A DNA stretch of 64,000 nt, taken from UBA6912 sp963792895 (GTDB taxonomy: Bacteria; Actinomycetota; Acidimicrobiia; Spongiisociales; UBA5794). The position numbers and the translations under genes were made by a program. The DNA lies in assembly GCA_963792895.1 (NCBI GenBank), contig CAWBYA010000007.1, positions 1-64,000 of the forward strand, given 5' to 3'. Shown here piece after piece: positions 1 to 7,671 of this stretch. Numbering within the stretch: the stretch's first letter is position 1; each line of letters begins with the position of its first letter. Below the pieces are notes generated by a model. It had not been told where the DNA came from, ran no database searches, and was given only the letters and a program-made list of their open reading frames with translations.

Positions 1-142
1 CAGCCACCGCGTCGAGCACGGCAACCATGCCGTGAGTCGTGTTGTCGCACCGTCGCTGCAGCACCAGCGCCTTGTCCCGGTCCAACACCGCGATCGTGTT
101 CGATGCTTTGTGCGGATCGAGACCAACAAGCATCTCGGTCAT
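1..142 (-). CDS. IS110-family transposase, N-terminal part (runs off the left edge)
   Basis: The reverse strand from 142 reads MTEMLVGLDPHKASNTIAV, followed by a DRDKAL stretch, with no stop up to the window edge. The VGLDPHK start is the hallmark of the RuvC-like DEDD nuclease domain of IS110 transposases, and its Asp is the first catalytic acidic residue. These enzymes move circular IS intermediates without terminal inverted repeats, so no repeat is expected at the end. Two in-frame ATGs lie at 142 and 133; the longer is given. Only about 47 codons are visible, so it cannot be said whether the gene is intact. It fits the island character of the first 5 kb. Confidence 0.85.
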   Translation of the reverse strand, partial: MTEMLVGLDPHKASNTIAVLDRDKALVLQRRCDNTTHGMVAVLDAVA

Positions 143-753
143 TGCCGTCTCCTCGTCGTGGCCGTTCTGACATTGGACGGGACGGGCAGTGCTTCTTCGA
201 GCAGAACAGACCTCTCTTCAGCCACACTCCATCCGAGGTCCAGGCCGCCAGCCATTCAAGAGCCACAGCCCGAACCCGGGCCGGGCAGCCGGTTCACGAG
301 CGAGCCATCAAGGACCCCGACCCGGAGACTGGTCCCGGCCACCGAATCGCGTCCAGTTCCAACAAGTGGCCGGTTCCGCGCTTTCGAGGTTACGCGAGAT
401 CGCTCGGTGCGGTGAGTGATATGGGCGGAGCCATAGTGGGCCAGCGCCCGGTGGGTCCCCGGGTTCGAGTCCTTGCAGGGCCCACTTCGTTGTAACTACG
501 ACAACAGCCGCTAGTTGATGACCCGCGCATGTGAGCGCAGGTGTGATGCGAAGAGCGGGCGTAGTCAATGACGGAAGCTTTGGCCACCCACATCGAGTGA
601 TCGGCGTCGGCCTCGTCCGAACGGGGCCGACGGGTTCTCGCGCCGGCCGGGTCGAAAGCCTCTGGCGGCGAGGATTGCCTGTCAAGGATGATGGTGTCTG
701 GCCACAGCAGGATGTGAAGGACTCGAGCGGGGTGGCTCGTGGCATTGGCCTGA
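143..753. other. No supportable gene
   Basis: Several overlapping ORFs of 60 to 145 codons occur on both strands, but none has a convincing ribosome binding site or recognisable family signature. Around 437-487 a short T-arm-like sequence (GGGTTCGAGTCC) is followed by GGGCCCACT. This resembles the end of the tRNA-Ile fragment at 4165-4211, but the stems do not pair well and no 5' half is present. Confidence 0.5.
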
Positions 754-945
754 GATCCGGAGCTGCGTTACCGGCGGCTCTTCGATCGGCACAGCCGAGC
801 GGTGGACGCGTACCGCCGGCGCCGCAGCGATGCCGAGACGGCGGACTGCGCCGCCGAGACGTTTCTGTGGCGTGGCGCCGACCCCGAGCCGATCACCCGC
901 GGCGCCACCACGGCCGCCGACGTTACAGGAGGCCCCGATGAGTAG
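754..945 (+). pseudogene. Remnant resembling an ECF sigma factor (region 2)
   Basis: The frame opened by a TGA at 751-753 reads DPELRYRRLFDRHSRAVDAY, then a basic stretch, then DCAAETFLW, and stops at 943-945. The pattern F..L(F/Y)DRHSRAV.AY ... A.D..AETF is what region 2 of small sigma-70 factors looks like. There is no start codon, no region 4, and the usual acidic residues between are partly lost, so it cannot work as it stands. The next 20 codons end in a short acidic tail that overlaps the start of the following lipoprotein gene by 8 nt. That suggests the two were once neighbouring or fused parts of one operon. The call is an inference from a short match. Confidence 0.4.
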
Positions 946-1876
946 CCGTCTCGCCACCATCTTGTGTGCGTGCGTCCTCGCCGCAGCGGCGTGCGGCGAC
1001 ACCACGACAACTACCACGCCACCCGCTACGACCGACGTGTCCGAGCCGACGGTTCCGACCACCCCCGTCGCCGCTCTCCCCGAACCTGCCCCGGGTGACG
1101 GTGAAGCCCACTTGGCGGAGCGCCCCGAAGAACCCGTCTCGGTTGTGGTCGAGGTGGATGTTCCGTATTCGTCGCGATTCGCCCTGGACGTCTACTACCC
1201 GGATGCCCCGGGACCGTGGCCTGTGGCGGTTGTGTTTCACGGAGGAGAGGTGCAGAAGTCGTCGGTGAAGCGCTACGCGTCAGAGGTAGCCGAGTTTGGG
1301 GTCGTGGTGTTCGTTCCTGAGTACAGCTCTACCCCCGCGCAGCTAGCCGAAGCCCTCCATCTCGGTGCTGACGATGCCGTCTGTGCGATGCGTTTTCCGC
1401 GGGTCCACGCCTCCGACTTCGATGGCAGCGATGGGCGGATAGTGGCCGCCGGGCCGTCCTACGGCGCCAATGTGGCCGCCCTCATGGTGCTGGCTGGCGA
1501 CCAGTTCGAGGGCGACTGCCTGGCCAGCTCAGAGGTGAGTGCAGCAGCGGACGGCCTGTTGGGCCTGGATGGCATGTACGACTTCGCGGGGCTGCCACGG
1601 GTGCTCGGCTTCCACGAGGAGTACACCGTTGAAGAGATGGAGCGGGCTTCGGCGATCAGCTACGTCGACCAGGCCGAGCTTGGTGCTGACACTGCCTTCG
1701 TGCTGTTTACCGGTCGAGAACCGGTTTCCCAGGAACAAGGTGATCTGTTCCGCGACAACCTGACGGCAGCCGGCTACGAGGTTCTGCTGGTTCCACAGCC
1801 GGAAGTGGCTCATAGTGCCTACGGTTACAGCGCGCCGGGGATCGTCGATGCCCTCATCGATTTGGCGTTCGGCTAG
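938..1876 (+). CDS. Lipoprotein, alpha/beta-hydrolase fold
   Basis: 312 residues. The start is the ATG at 938, preceded by AGGAGG at 928-933; the longer frame upstream has no ribosome binding site. The N-terminus is a lipoprotein signal (hydrophobic stretch ending LAAAAC, Cys about residue 19), followed by a Thr/Pro-rich linker, so the mature protein should be anchored outside the membrane. The body shows VAVVFHGGEV (oxyanion HGG region), the nucleophile elbow AGPSYGANVA (GxSxG serine) and a late VAHSAYGYS (candidate catalytic His). This is the layout of acetyl-esterase or BD-FAE-type hydrolases. The substrate is unknown. It lies in a region with island features, with no co-directional gene close behind. 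Confidence 0.75.
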   Translation: MSSRLATILCACVLAAAACGDTTTTTTPPATTDVSEPTVPTTPVAALPEPAPGDGEAHLAERPEEPVSVVVEVDVPYSSRFALDVYYPDAPGPWPVAVVFHGGEVQKSSVKRYASEVAEFGVVVFVPEYSSTPAQLAEALHLGADDAVCAMRFPRVHASDFDGSDGRIVAAGPSYGANVAALMVLAGDQFEGDCLASSEVSAAADGLLGLDGMYDFAGLPRVLGFHEEYTVEEMERASAISYVDQAELGADTAFVLFTGREPVSQEQGDLFRDNLTAAGYEVLLVPQPEVAHSAYGYSAPGIVDALIDLAFG

Positions 1877-2347
1877 CCGATCGCGTTTGAAACTCTGCCA
1901 AGGTTGGGTTCGCGCACATGTCGACACTCATGCGGATGTCGAGCGGCTACGGATCAGTGCGGGTCTCAGCCTTCCAGAATCTCCAGGTTCGGAGGCTGTC
2001 CTATACCGGTGACAGCGCTCGATCTGCTCGTTCCAGAGCGACCGTGGTTCCGCGGTATGGGCCCGGCGACGAAGTCGCCGGTCTGAGAAGGTCCCGGCCC
2101 GCACAGACAATCGAATCTCGGACGAAACGCACCTTCCAGGAAGTATCCGATAACGGCACTCCACGCTTGGGGTCGGTCGACGCTCACTTTGCCCTGACAA
2201 GGCGCCATCGAGCGCCTCGAGGATCGCCGTGAGCCCTCGTCCCATGCGCTGATAGAGAAGAGGGCGTCACCTGCGCTGGCGATCCTCTCGTATCCAGATC
2301 CGAGTTCGAGGGCGCTTCCCCGAGGTTCTGATCCCTGGTGCGCAGCG
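1877..2347. other. No supportable gene
   Basis: ORFs of up to 199 codons cross this stretch on the minus strand. Their composition is rich in Arg, Ser and Pro, as expected of out-of-frame reading in GC-rich DNA. No motif, start context or repeat was recognised. Confidence 0.5.
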
Positions 2348-2605
2348 TCACTCGTCCAGGGCGGCGCAGTACTCTTCCAACATGTCGTTGTGGTGTTCGG
2401 CGGCTTCGGGCAACATGATCGGCTTGTCGTTCGGACCGAACACCGCATCAAACGACCACGCTGTCGGCACCGCCCGATACGCATTCCCAGTCGATCTCCT
2501 CGTAGACACCCGAGTACACGGCGCATGAAGCCTGGGTGATGTCGCACGGGTCGTCTCTCCGTCACCGTCGAAGTCCTCGGCTACCACAACAAGTCGGCGC
2601 ATCAT
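2348..2605 (-). CDS. Small acidic hypothetical protein, probably frameshifted in its middle
   Basis: The start is well supported: a double ATG at 2605/2602 with GGAGGAAGGAGG just upstream on the minus strand. The frame begins MMRRLVVVAEDFDGDGE and ends MLEEYCAALDE, both acidic and natural-looking. The middle 32 codons in this frame are Arg/Thr/Ser-rich and unlike the ends. In another frame the same stretch reads DPCDITQASCAVYSGVYEE, then DWECVSGGADSVVV, which looks far more like protein. I therefore suspect two compensating indels in a protein of about 87 residues. No family is recognised. It stands alone between non-coding stretches upstream of the divergent Fic gene. Confidence 0.4.
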   Translation of the reverse strand: MMRRLVVVAEDFDGDGETTRATSPRLHAPCTRVSTRRSTGNAYRAVPTAWSFDAVFGPNDKPIMLPEAAEHHNDMLEEYCAALDE

Positions 2606-3027
2606 GACGCACCTCCTTCCTCCTCCGCCCCTCATGGGGCAACCAACCAGGGCAACCAGCACGAGTGGCATTGGGCTCCAATGCGGCCCTATCCAGCGGC
2701 CCCTGCAGACGTTGTAGCGCTCCGACTTCACCCCGGCGTCCAGTCATCCAACCTGCACCAGACGGAGAACTCCTCTGGCTTGAGCCTCGCCGCCGACGCA
2801 GCCCGCACACGTTGGCGCAGATCACCAAATTCGGCGCACGAACGCCCGTTTCGCCGAGTACTCGGGATCGGCACTTCCAGGAGCGGTCGCCAGCGCCCGG
2901 CTGCCACTCAGTGTGACCGTCGTAGTCGTCCGTATTGCTCGCGCCGGCCAACTCGGCTACATCGCATGCTCGTCCCCTATTGGCCGCTCGTGGGTCCCAT
3001 GCGTCGGAGATCGGAGCGGCTCGCCTA
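2606..3027. other. Intergenic stretch between the small minus-strand gene and the Fic gene
   Basis: No gene is supported. A minus-strand frame of about 300 codons crosses from inside the Fic gene, but it is the antisense shadow of that gene. The region should contain the divergent promoters of the two flanking genes; no clear -10/-35 pair was identified. Confidence 0.4.
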
Positions 3028-3070
3028 GAATTCCTACGGGAACATTGAATCAAAGAAAGCGTAGGTATTC
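3028..3070. promoter_or_regulatory. Inverted repeat directly upstream of the Fic gene, candidate operator
   Basis: Two 11-bp arms, GAATTCCTACG (3028-3038) and CGTAGGTATTC (3060-3070), are inverted copies matching at 10 of 11 positions, separated by 21 AT-richer bases. The downstream arm ends one base before the GTG start. The position suits an autoregulatory operator bound by a dimer, possibly the helix-turn-helix tail of the Fic protein. That link is inference. Confidence 0.45.
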
Positions 3071-3071
3071 C

Positions 3072-4037
3072 GTGCCGCGGGGTCGTCCGACAACTGAGCA
3101 GCTCCTGGCGCGTGTGGACAGCGAGGTCGGGGTCCTCCGCGACCGTTTCGGAGGACTGCCGCACAGCCTCGAACTCGACCACGTGCTGCGGGAGATCTGG
3201 CTGTTGGAGACCCACCACTCGACGGCGATCGAAGGGAGCTCGCTGAGCGAACACGATGTTGTGGCTGTCGTCGAACACGGCGAAGCTCGAGGCACTCTCA
3301 CAGAGGCGCTGGAGGTGAAGGCATACGCCGATGCCGCCGGCTGGGTCTATGAGACCGCACCTAAGGCCCCATCCGGGATCGAGCTGGCAACAATCCGGGA
3401 GGTGCACCGCCGGGTGGTTGGGCCCGTCTGGGCGACGTTTCCGCCCGCGACCAGGGATGACCCTGGCGCGTTCCGCACGACCGGAGTGACTATAGGAGGC
3501 GGCAGGCGCGTCCAATTGTCGGCGGCACCGTCAGTCCACGCCGACATGGCTGACTGGGTCGCGGCCACCCGCAGCGACGCGCCGGGCCATGTCATCGAGC
3601 GGATCGCGCAGCGCCACGCCTGGTTTGAGCGCATTCATCCGTTCACCGACGGCAACGGGCGTGTGGGAAGGCTCCTCGCCAACTGGGATCTCGTTCAGGC
3701 CGACTACCCGCCGATGGTCATCCGATTCCAGCAACGCGATCGCTACCTCCGAGCGCTCAATCGTGCCGACCACGGTGACGTCAACGGCCTCGTCGAGCTA
3801 TTTGCCCGAGCGGTCAGCGAATCCATCAACAGGTTCATCCTTCCCCGCCTCGCCGGCGACGCACGTCTCGTCCCGCTGCGGGCGCTGGCGGAGGCCAGCC
3901 CCTACTCGTCGGACTACCTCCGCCAGCTCGCCCTCTCCGGTCGGCTCCGCGCCGTTCGTCACGGGTCACTGTGGCTGAGCTCGGCCGCCGCGCTCCGCGA
4001 GTACATGGATAGCCGGAGCCCGCGCGGCCGGCGGTGA
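3072..4037 (+). CDS. Fic-family protein (AMPylase-type), class II, with C-terminal HTH
   Basis: 321 residues from the GTG at 3072; the longer in-frame ORF to 2913 has no ribosome binding site and crosses the inverted repeat. Residues 50-55 read STAIEG, the inhibitory (S/T)xxxE(G/N) helix motif, placed before the core as in class II Fic proteins. The catalytic loop HPFTDGNGRVGR is at 189-200, with the catalytic His and the Arg pair intact. The last 55 residues (ASPYSSDYLRQLALSGRL...) look like a helix-turn-helix of the kind that reads DNA. Fic enzymes transfer AMP from ATP to a hydroxyl side chain of a target protein. Known relatives act in regulation or as toxins; the target here is unknown. 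It lies left of the tRNA-Ile remnant, so is probably island cargo. Confidence 0.88.
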   Translation: MPRGRPTTEQLLARVDSEVGVLRDRFGGLPHSLELDHVLREIWLLETHHSTAIEGSSLSEHDVVAVVEHGEARGTLTEALEVKAYADAAGWVYETAPKAPSGIELATIREVHRRVVGPVWATFPPATRDDPGAFRTTGVTIGGGRRVQLSAAPSVHADMADWVAATRSDAPGHVIERIAQRHAWFERIHPFTDGNGRVGRLLANWDLVQADYPPMVIRFQQRDRYLRALNRADHGDVNGLVELFARAVSESINRFILPRLAGDARLVPLRALAEASPYSSDYLRQLALSGRLRAVRHGSLWLSSAAALREYMDSRSPRGRR

Positions 4038-4164
4038 GTCGCGTGCACATCGCGTGCACACGAGAACCAAAAACGACGCAAAACGCTGGGTGGCGTTGAG
4101 AGGTGAAACCCGGTGTGCCACAAGGGATTTCGGCCGATTGCCACTGGTAGCAGGAACCCTCGTT

Positions 4165-4211
4165 CATCCCTGATAAGGATGAGGTCCCTGGTTCAAATCC
4201 AGGTGGGCCCA
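4165..4211 (+). tRNA. tRNA-Ile (GAU), 3' half only; likely attachment-site copy
   Basis: The anticodon arm is perfect (CATCC, loop CTGATAA, GGATG), giving anticodon GAU. It is followed by variable loop AGGTC, T-arm CCTGG-TTCAAAT-CCAGG, and the acceptor 3' strand TGGGCCC plus A. A functional tRNA would need GGGCCCA and a D-arm about 77 nt upstream of the end. The sequence there (4135-4164) has neither. The gene is thus a 3' half, as left when an integrative element inserts at a tRNA 3' end and duplicates it. The integrase remnant immediately to the right supports this. It should not be counted as a working tRNA. Confidence 0.8.
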
Positions 4212-4219
4212 CTCTCCGA

Positions 4220-4244
4220 AGCCCCTGCGTCGCAGGGGCTTTTG
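4220..4244 (+). terminator. Rho-independent terminator after the tRNA-Ile fragment
   Basis: AGCCCCTGC and GCAGGGGCT form a perfect 9-bp GC-rich stem with a 3-nt loop, followed by TTTT. It sits 8 nt after the tRNA 3' end, the normal place for a tRNA terminator, and was probably carried along with the duplicated 3' half. Confidence 0.8.
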
Positions 4245-4245
4245 G

Positions 4246-4450
4246 CTATCTGGAAGCAAGCGGAATCACCTCGCCGATCCACCGCGTCGGCATTGCGTCC
4301 GCATCAGAAGCCCGCCAGGATGCGTCGAGGCGGGTTGCGGCTGCTTCGTCGAGGCCATCGACGAGGTGCCCGCACGTGTCCCATGTGGTCTTGATCGAGC
4401 GTGACCGAGTCTCTCTTGAAACCTTCGGGTGTTCTCCCTGACGACGGCGT
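4246..4450 (-). pseudogene. Tyrosine recombinase (integrase), C-terminal remnant
   Basis: The minus strand ends with GEHPKVSRETRSRSIKTT, then WDTCGHLVDGLDEAAATRLD. This is the end of the phage-integrase catalytic domain, where intact enzymes read GH.SI.TT.DTYGHL. The catalytic Tyr position reads Cys here (DTCGHL for DTYGHL). In the neighbouring frame the missing QERLGHAR piece appears, so at least one indel has also hit the gene. Nothing upstream of about 4450 resembles the rest of the enzyme. The stop codon is 35 nt from the tRNA-Ile fragment, the usual position of an integrase next to its attachment site. Confidence 0.7.
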
Positions 4451-5039
4451 GCAGACGGTCGAGGTCCCGGTGCCGGACGCCGTGCGGTCGGCACGGCGCC
4501 GCTACTGCGGTGCCGTGGACGTGACCATGGGCGGGGCCGTAACCGTGCTCATCGCTGCTGAGCTGGCCACCGTCATCGGTGAGAACCCCCACTGGGCAGG
4601 CCGGTGTTTGCGGATCGCACCGTGCAACGCGTCGTCGAGGTGACGGAGCGTCTCGAGGAGCGGGACCGGGAGCTCGCAACGTGCAGGGAGCGCCTGGTCG
4701 AACGCGATCGTGAGGTGCGGGAATTGAGGACGCGCCTCCAGCCAGCCATCGGCCCACCGCAGCCGCCAGCCGAACCGCCGACGGGAAGACCGGTCGCACC
4801 GAACGGTGTCCGTGCCGATCAGGCTTCACGTACAAGCACTGCCACGGCCTACCCGGGCGACAGAAGACGGGTCCCAGATAATGGCTTGCCAGTGCGCAAT
4901 GCCGGATCTCGCGCTGTCAAAGGTGCGCGATATCGATCGACGGGTAGGTGATCTGGGTGGCGGCCTGCGACAATCGGCTGTGGAGAACCGCGTTGAACCG
5001 ACCGAAGCGGGGATCCGCGCCTGGGCGTGAACGTCGCGA
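4451..5039. other. Decayed stretch with a short coiled-coil-like reading frame
   Basis: From about 4604 the plus strand reads VVEVTERLEERDRELATC and then alternating Glu/Arg heptads for about 35 codons, before turning Pro/Arg-rich. The frame lacks a good start and has no recognised family. It may be a fragment of a larger gene. A second frame (4401-4643) begins MTESLLKPSGVLPDDG but ends without a known domain. I cannot support either as a gene. Confidence 0.35.
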
Positions 5040-6236
5040 ATGGACGCTATGTTGCCGGGCATGAGAGCGATCGGCCCGGACTGGTCGGTGGTCGATGGTG
5101 TTGCGACGGCGTGGTTCGACGCACCGTCGCTGATCGAGGGAGCTGCGCTGGCCGGGCGCATCGTGGAGCTGTCGTCCGAGATCGTGGTCGATTTGCGCGC
5201 GACAGGCATGCGGGTGCGCCTCGACTCAGACCGGCACGCCGACGCAGTGTCGGCGGCCGCGCAGGATCTCGGGCTGGCTGCGAACCCTGCAGTCTTGCAG
5301 CAGTTGAGCGTCGTGTTCGAATCCGCGAACCCGACTGAGGTGAGGCGGTTCTGGCAGCGCGTGCTCGACTACGAGCCCGGGGAGGATGGCGGTTTGGCGG
5401 ATCCGTTGCGGCGCGACCCCGCAATACGTATCCGGCAGTCGACCGAGCTGCGACCGCTTCGAAATCGCATCCACCTCGACGTAGTGCGGCCGGCCGCGGC
5501 GGTCGAGCGGGCGAGCCTTGGTGAGGCATCCGGACCGTACGGGGTCTGCCACACCGATCCCGACGGCAACGAGGTCGACCTGGTGCCGGGCGAGGTGCTC
5601 GGCGAGAGGACTGGGACAGCCGACTGGCAGGCGGTGTTCAGCGCGATGGTGTGCTACCGCACCACCTCGCCGACGCAGCAGCGTGACTTGGCCGCTGCAG
5701 CAGCGGCGCTGGCCGACGACACGGGCTTCCCACTGCTGGTCGACCTGCGTCCCGGGCTTGTGATCATCGACAGTGGCAAGGACCAGTGGGAAGACGACGC
5801 CCACGGGCTCGAGCTCGACTTCACCGACCTCGCCGGAAACCTTCAGACCGCTGCCCGCGAACTCGGTGCCACTGCGGATCCGGGGGCGGCGCGCTTCGCT
5901 CAGCTCTTCTTGGACGCTGCCGACGTCGCTTCAGTCCGGGCGTTCTGGATCGCTGCGCTCGGCTACATCGACGACTGGCGAGCCGGGGTCACCGACATCT
6001 ACGATCCGCGACGGCTGAACCCGATGCTGGTGTTTCAGGAGCTCGATGCTTTGGAGACGGAGCGGCGCCGGCAACGCAACCGCATCCACTTCGAGCTCGC
6101 AGTGCCGCCGGAGTTCGCGCAGATGCGCCTCGCCACGACGGTCGCAGCCGGTGGCCAGCTCCTTGACGAGTCGGAGAATCGCTGGCGGGTCGCCGACCCG
6201 GAAGGCAACGAAATGGTGATCGTCATTGGGGCATGA
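5040..6236 (+). CDS. Duplicated VOC/glyoxalase-like protein with pterin-dehydratase-like segments
   Basis: 398 residues from the ATG at 5040 (another in-frame ATG at 5061 is possible; neither has a strong ribosome binding site). The protein is two similar halves. Each has a stretch resembling pterin-4a-carbinolamine dehydratase (DWSVVDGVATAWFDAPSL near 14-31; the second near 190-270) followed by a VOC domain. The first VOC runs from about 85 and ends DPDGNEVDLVPG near 180; the second starts QLFLDAADVASVRAFW and ends DPEGNEMVIVIG at the C-terminus. The paired RNRIHLDV / RNRIHFEL strands confirm the duplication. Paired VOC modules usually form one metal-binding cup. The substrate is unknown; resistance-type or ring-cleaving roles are both seen in the superfamily. 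It converges with, and overlaps, the next gene by 14 nt. Confidence 0.7.
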   Translation: MDAMLPGMRAIGPDWSVVDGVATAWFDAPSLIEGAALAGRIVELSSEIVVDLRATGMRVRLDSDRHADAVSAAAQDLGLAANPAVLQQLSVVFESANPTEVRRFWQRVLDYEPGEDGGLADPLRRDPAIRIRQSTELRPLRNRIHLDVVRPAAAVERASLGEASGPYGVCHTDPDGNEVDLVPGEVLGERTGTADWQAVFSAMVCYRTTSPTQQRDLAAAAAALADDTGFPLLVDLRPGLVIIDSGKDQWEDDAHGLELDFTDLAGNLQTAARELGATADPGAARFAQLFLDAADVASVRAFWIAALGYIDDWRAGVTDIYDPRRLNPMLVFQELDALETERRRQRNRIHFELAVPPEFAQMRLATTVAAGGQLLDESENRWRVADPEGNEMVIVIGA

Positions 6237-6759
6237 GCTCGCATTTGTCTGAGCTCCACGCTCGGCGGTGTCTGGCGACGATTTCAGCGGACGGTTCGCT
6301 CCCAACGAATCGTGCCCCCGACCAGGTCGACGTCGGCACGGAGCGCGCCGAGGTTGCTGGCCGGTCGTTGCAGTGGTGTACTGGCAACTGCGGGCCCGCC
6401 GCGCCGGTGACCATCGTGCGGTCGGTGGGGTCGGTGGTGACGTGCACCTCGAAGTCGATCCGGCGACCACCCGCCCGGGCGACGTCGTCCCGGATCACGC
6501 TCGCCTCGATACCCCTACCGGGCGACGACCCATGCGACTCCTGCAGCACCCGGACGACGCCTCCACGCATGTCCGGCTGCCACCGATCGTTGACCACCAC
6601 CAAGAGGTCGAGATCGCTCGCTCCTGGTTGGAATCCGCCCAGCGCCACCGACCCGTGGAGATACGCTCCCACCAGTCCAGGACCACCAACACCGGCCAGG
6701 CCTTCCCTCAGCGCGTCACCGAAACCTGCAATCGTGCGATCCGCCATACCCGGAAGCAT
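6223..6759 (-). CDS. Nucleotidyltransferase-domain protein, aminoglycoside-adenylyltransferase-like, short
   Basis: The clear signature is AYLHGSVALGGFQPGASDLD, the GSxxxG...SDxD core of the polymerase-beta nucleotidyltransferase fold that binds metal and nucleotide. It is followed by LLVVVNDRW and later RRIDFEVHVT, the third acidic strand. This is the layout of ANT(3'')/(9)-type enzymes, which adenylylate aminoglycosides. Those are usually near 260 residues; here, from the ATG at 6759, there are 178. The C-terminal helical domain is missing or replaced by a Ser/Arg-rich tail, suggesting truncation or a frameshift near 6370. Function as a resistance enzyme should not be assumed. The exact start is uncertain (ATG at 6747 and GTG at 6786 are in frame). 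Confidence 0.6.
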   Translation of the reverse strand: MLPGMADRTIAGFGDALREGLAGVGGPGLVGAYLHGSVALGGFQPGASDLDLLVVVNDRWQPDMRGGVVRVLQESHGSSPGRGIEASVIRDDVARAGGRRIDFEVHVTTDPTDRTMVTGAAGPQLPVHHCNDRPATSARSVPTSTWSGARFVGSEPSAEIVARHRRAWSSDKCELMPQ

Positions 6760-6936
6760 CCCACGTTCCCCATCCGCCCCGATCACCAAATCCAGCGCAG
6801 CAGCAAGCAACTCGTCGAGTGCCCGAGAACGGCCTCCGAACTTGCGACTCCGCGCTGAGTCTCCGGGATCGGCACGACGGCGTGCGATTGGGTCGCCCTG
6901 CTTGCGTTGATGGCGTACTAGTGGCACATTTGTGGC

Positions 6937-7173
6937 ATGGCAAGAGTCAGGGTAAGCACAACGGTCGACCAGTCACTTCTCGAGGAAGCTCGGCGACTGC
7001 GATCTGAGAGCAACGACGCCGCGCTGCTCGATGAGGCGCTCGCAGCCCTCCTCGACCGACATCGCGCCGCCCAAATCGACGCCGCCTACGCGGCGTACGA
7101 CGCTCATCCGATCGACGAACCGGATGAGTGGGGTGACCTCGCGTCGTTCCGCGAAGCCGCCGGGCTGTCGTGA
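6937..7173 (+). CDS. Antitoxin, ribbon-helix-helix type (MazE-like partner)
   Basis: 78 residues. The N-terminus MARVRVSTTVDQSLLEEARR is a typical ribbon-helix-helix DNA-binding segment, and the acidic C-terminal half (DAHPIDEPDEWGDLASFREA) is the kind of tail that wraps and neutralises a toxin. The next gene is a MazF-like toxin whose GTG start overlaps this stop by 4 nt, so the two are translationally coupled. Such antitoxins usually repress their own promoter. Two direct GTGGCA copies at about 6920-6936, just upstream of the ATG, might be part of the operator. Confidence 0.82.
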   Translation: MARVRVSTTVDQSLLEEARRLRSESNDAALLDEALAALLDRHRAAQIDAAYAAYDAHPIDEPDEWGDLASFREAAGLS

Positions 7174-7499
7174 CCAATCTGCCTGCCCACGGTGAAATCT
7201 GGTGGTGTGAGCTACCCGAAGTCGCCCGCCGACCTGTCGTTGTGTTGTCCCGGGATGTCGCCATTCCGAGACTGCGGCGAACGGTCATTGCACCATGTAC
7301 GACCACCATCCGCGGGCTACCGAGCGAAGTTCTCCTCGAGCCCTCTCAAGACCCCATCCCCAGGGCCTCGGTCGTGAATCTCGACTCGATAGAGAGCGTC
7401 TCGATCGCAACTCTCACCCAGCGGCTGGGACGCCTCAGCGATCAGCGGATGCGCCAAATCTGCGCAGCGCTCAACGTCGCCGTCGACTGCGCCGTCTGA
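7170..7499 (+). CDS. mazF: MazF/PemK-family toxin endoribonuclease
   Basis: 109 residues from the GTG at 7170, overlapping the antitoxin stop (GTGA). Visible family features are GEIWWCELP at 8-16, RRPVVVLSRD (the RPVVVLS strand with the conserved Arg), VIAPCTTTIRGLPSEVLL (the T.TIRG segment) and the ASVVNLDSIESV strand near residue 66. Length and order match MazF toxins, which cut mRNA at short sequence motifs when the antitoxin is lost. The pair sits between the island-like left end and the housekeeping CorC genes. It may stabilise the region or act in stress control. Confidence 0.85.
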   Translation: MTNLPAHGEIWWCELPEVARRPVVVLSRDVAIPRLRRTVIAPCTTTIRGLPSEVLLEPSQDPIPRASVVNLDSIESVSIATLTQRLGRLSDQRMRQICAALNVAVDCAV

Positions 7500-7671
7500 A
7501 ACGGCACGAGCAGCCCGCTCCGATCACCAAATCCCCGACCCGAACGAGCATCCCGCGGAATGCTCGGGATCGAAAACCATCCCGCAACGCCCCTACACCC
7601 CTATCAGGCACCTCGGCGTGGCTTTCATCCCGCAAGCTGCCGAGTGGACAGGACAGTTGCCCCGGTTGGAT

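Noticed and set aside
437..487. A second tRNA 3' end (GGGTTCGAGTCC followed by GGGCCCACT)
   Set aside because: The T-stem has a mismatch, the acceptor 3' strand has no partner at the right distance, and no anticodon or D-arm can be drawn. It may be an old attachment-site copy, but the evidence is too thin to annotate.
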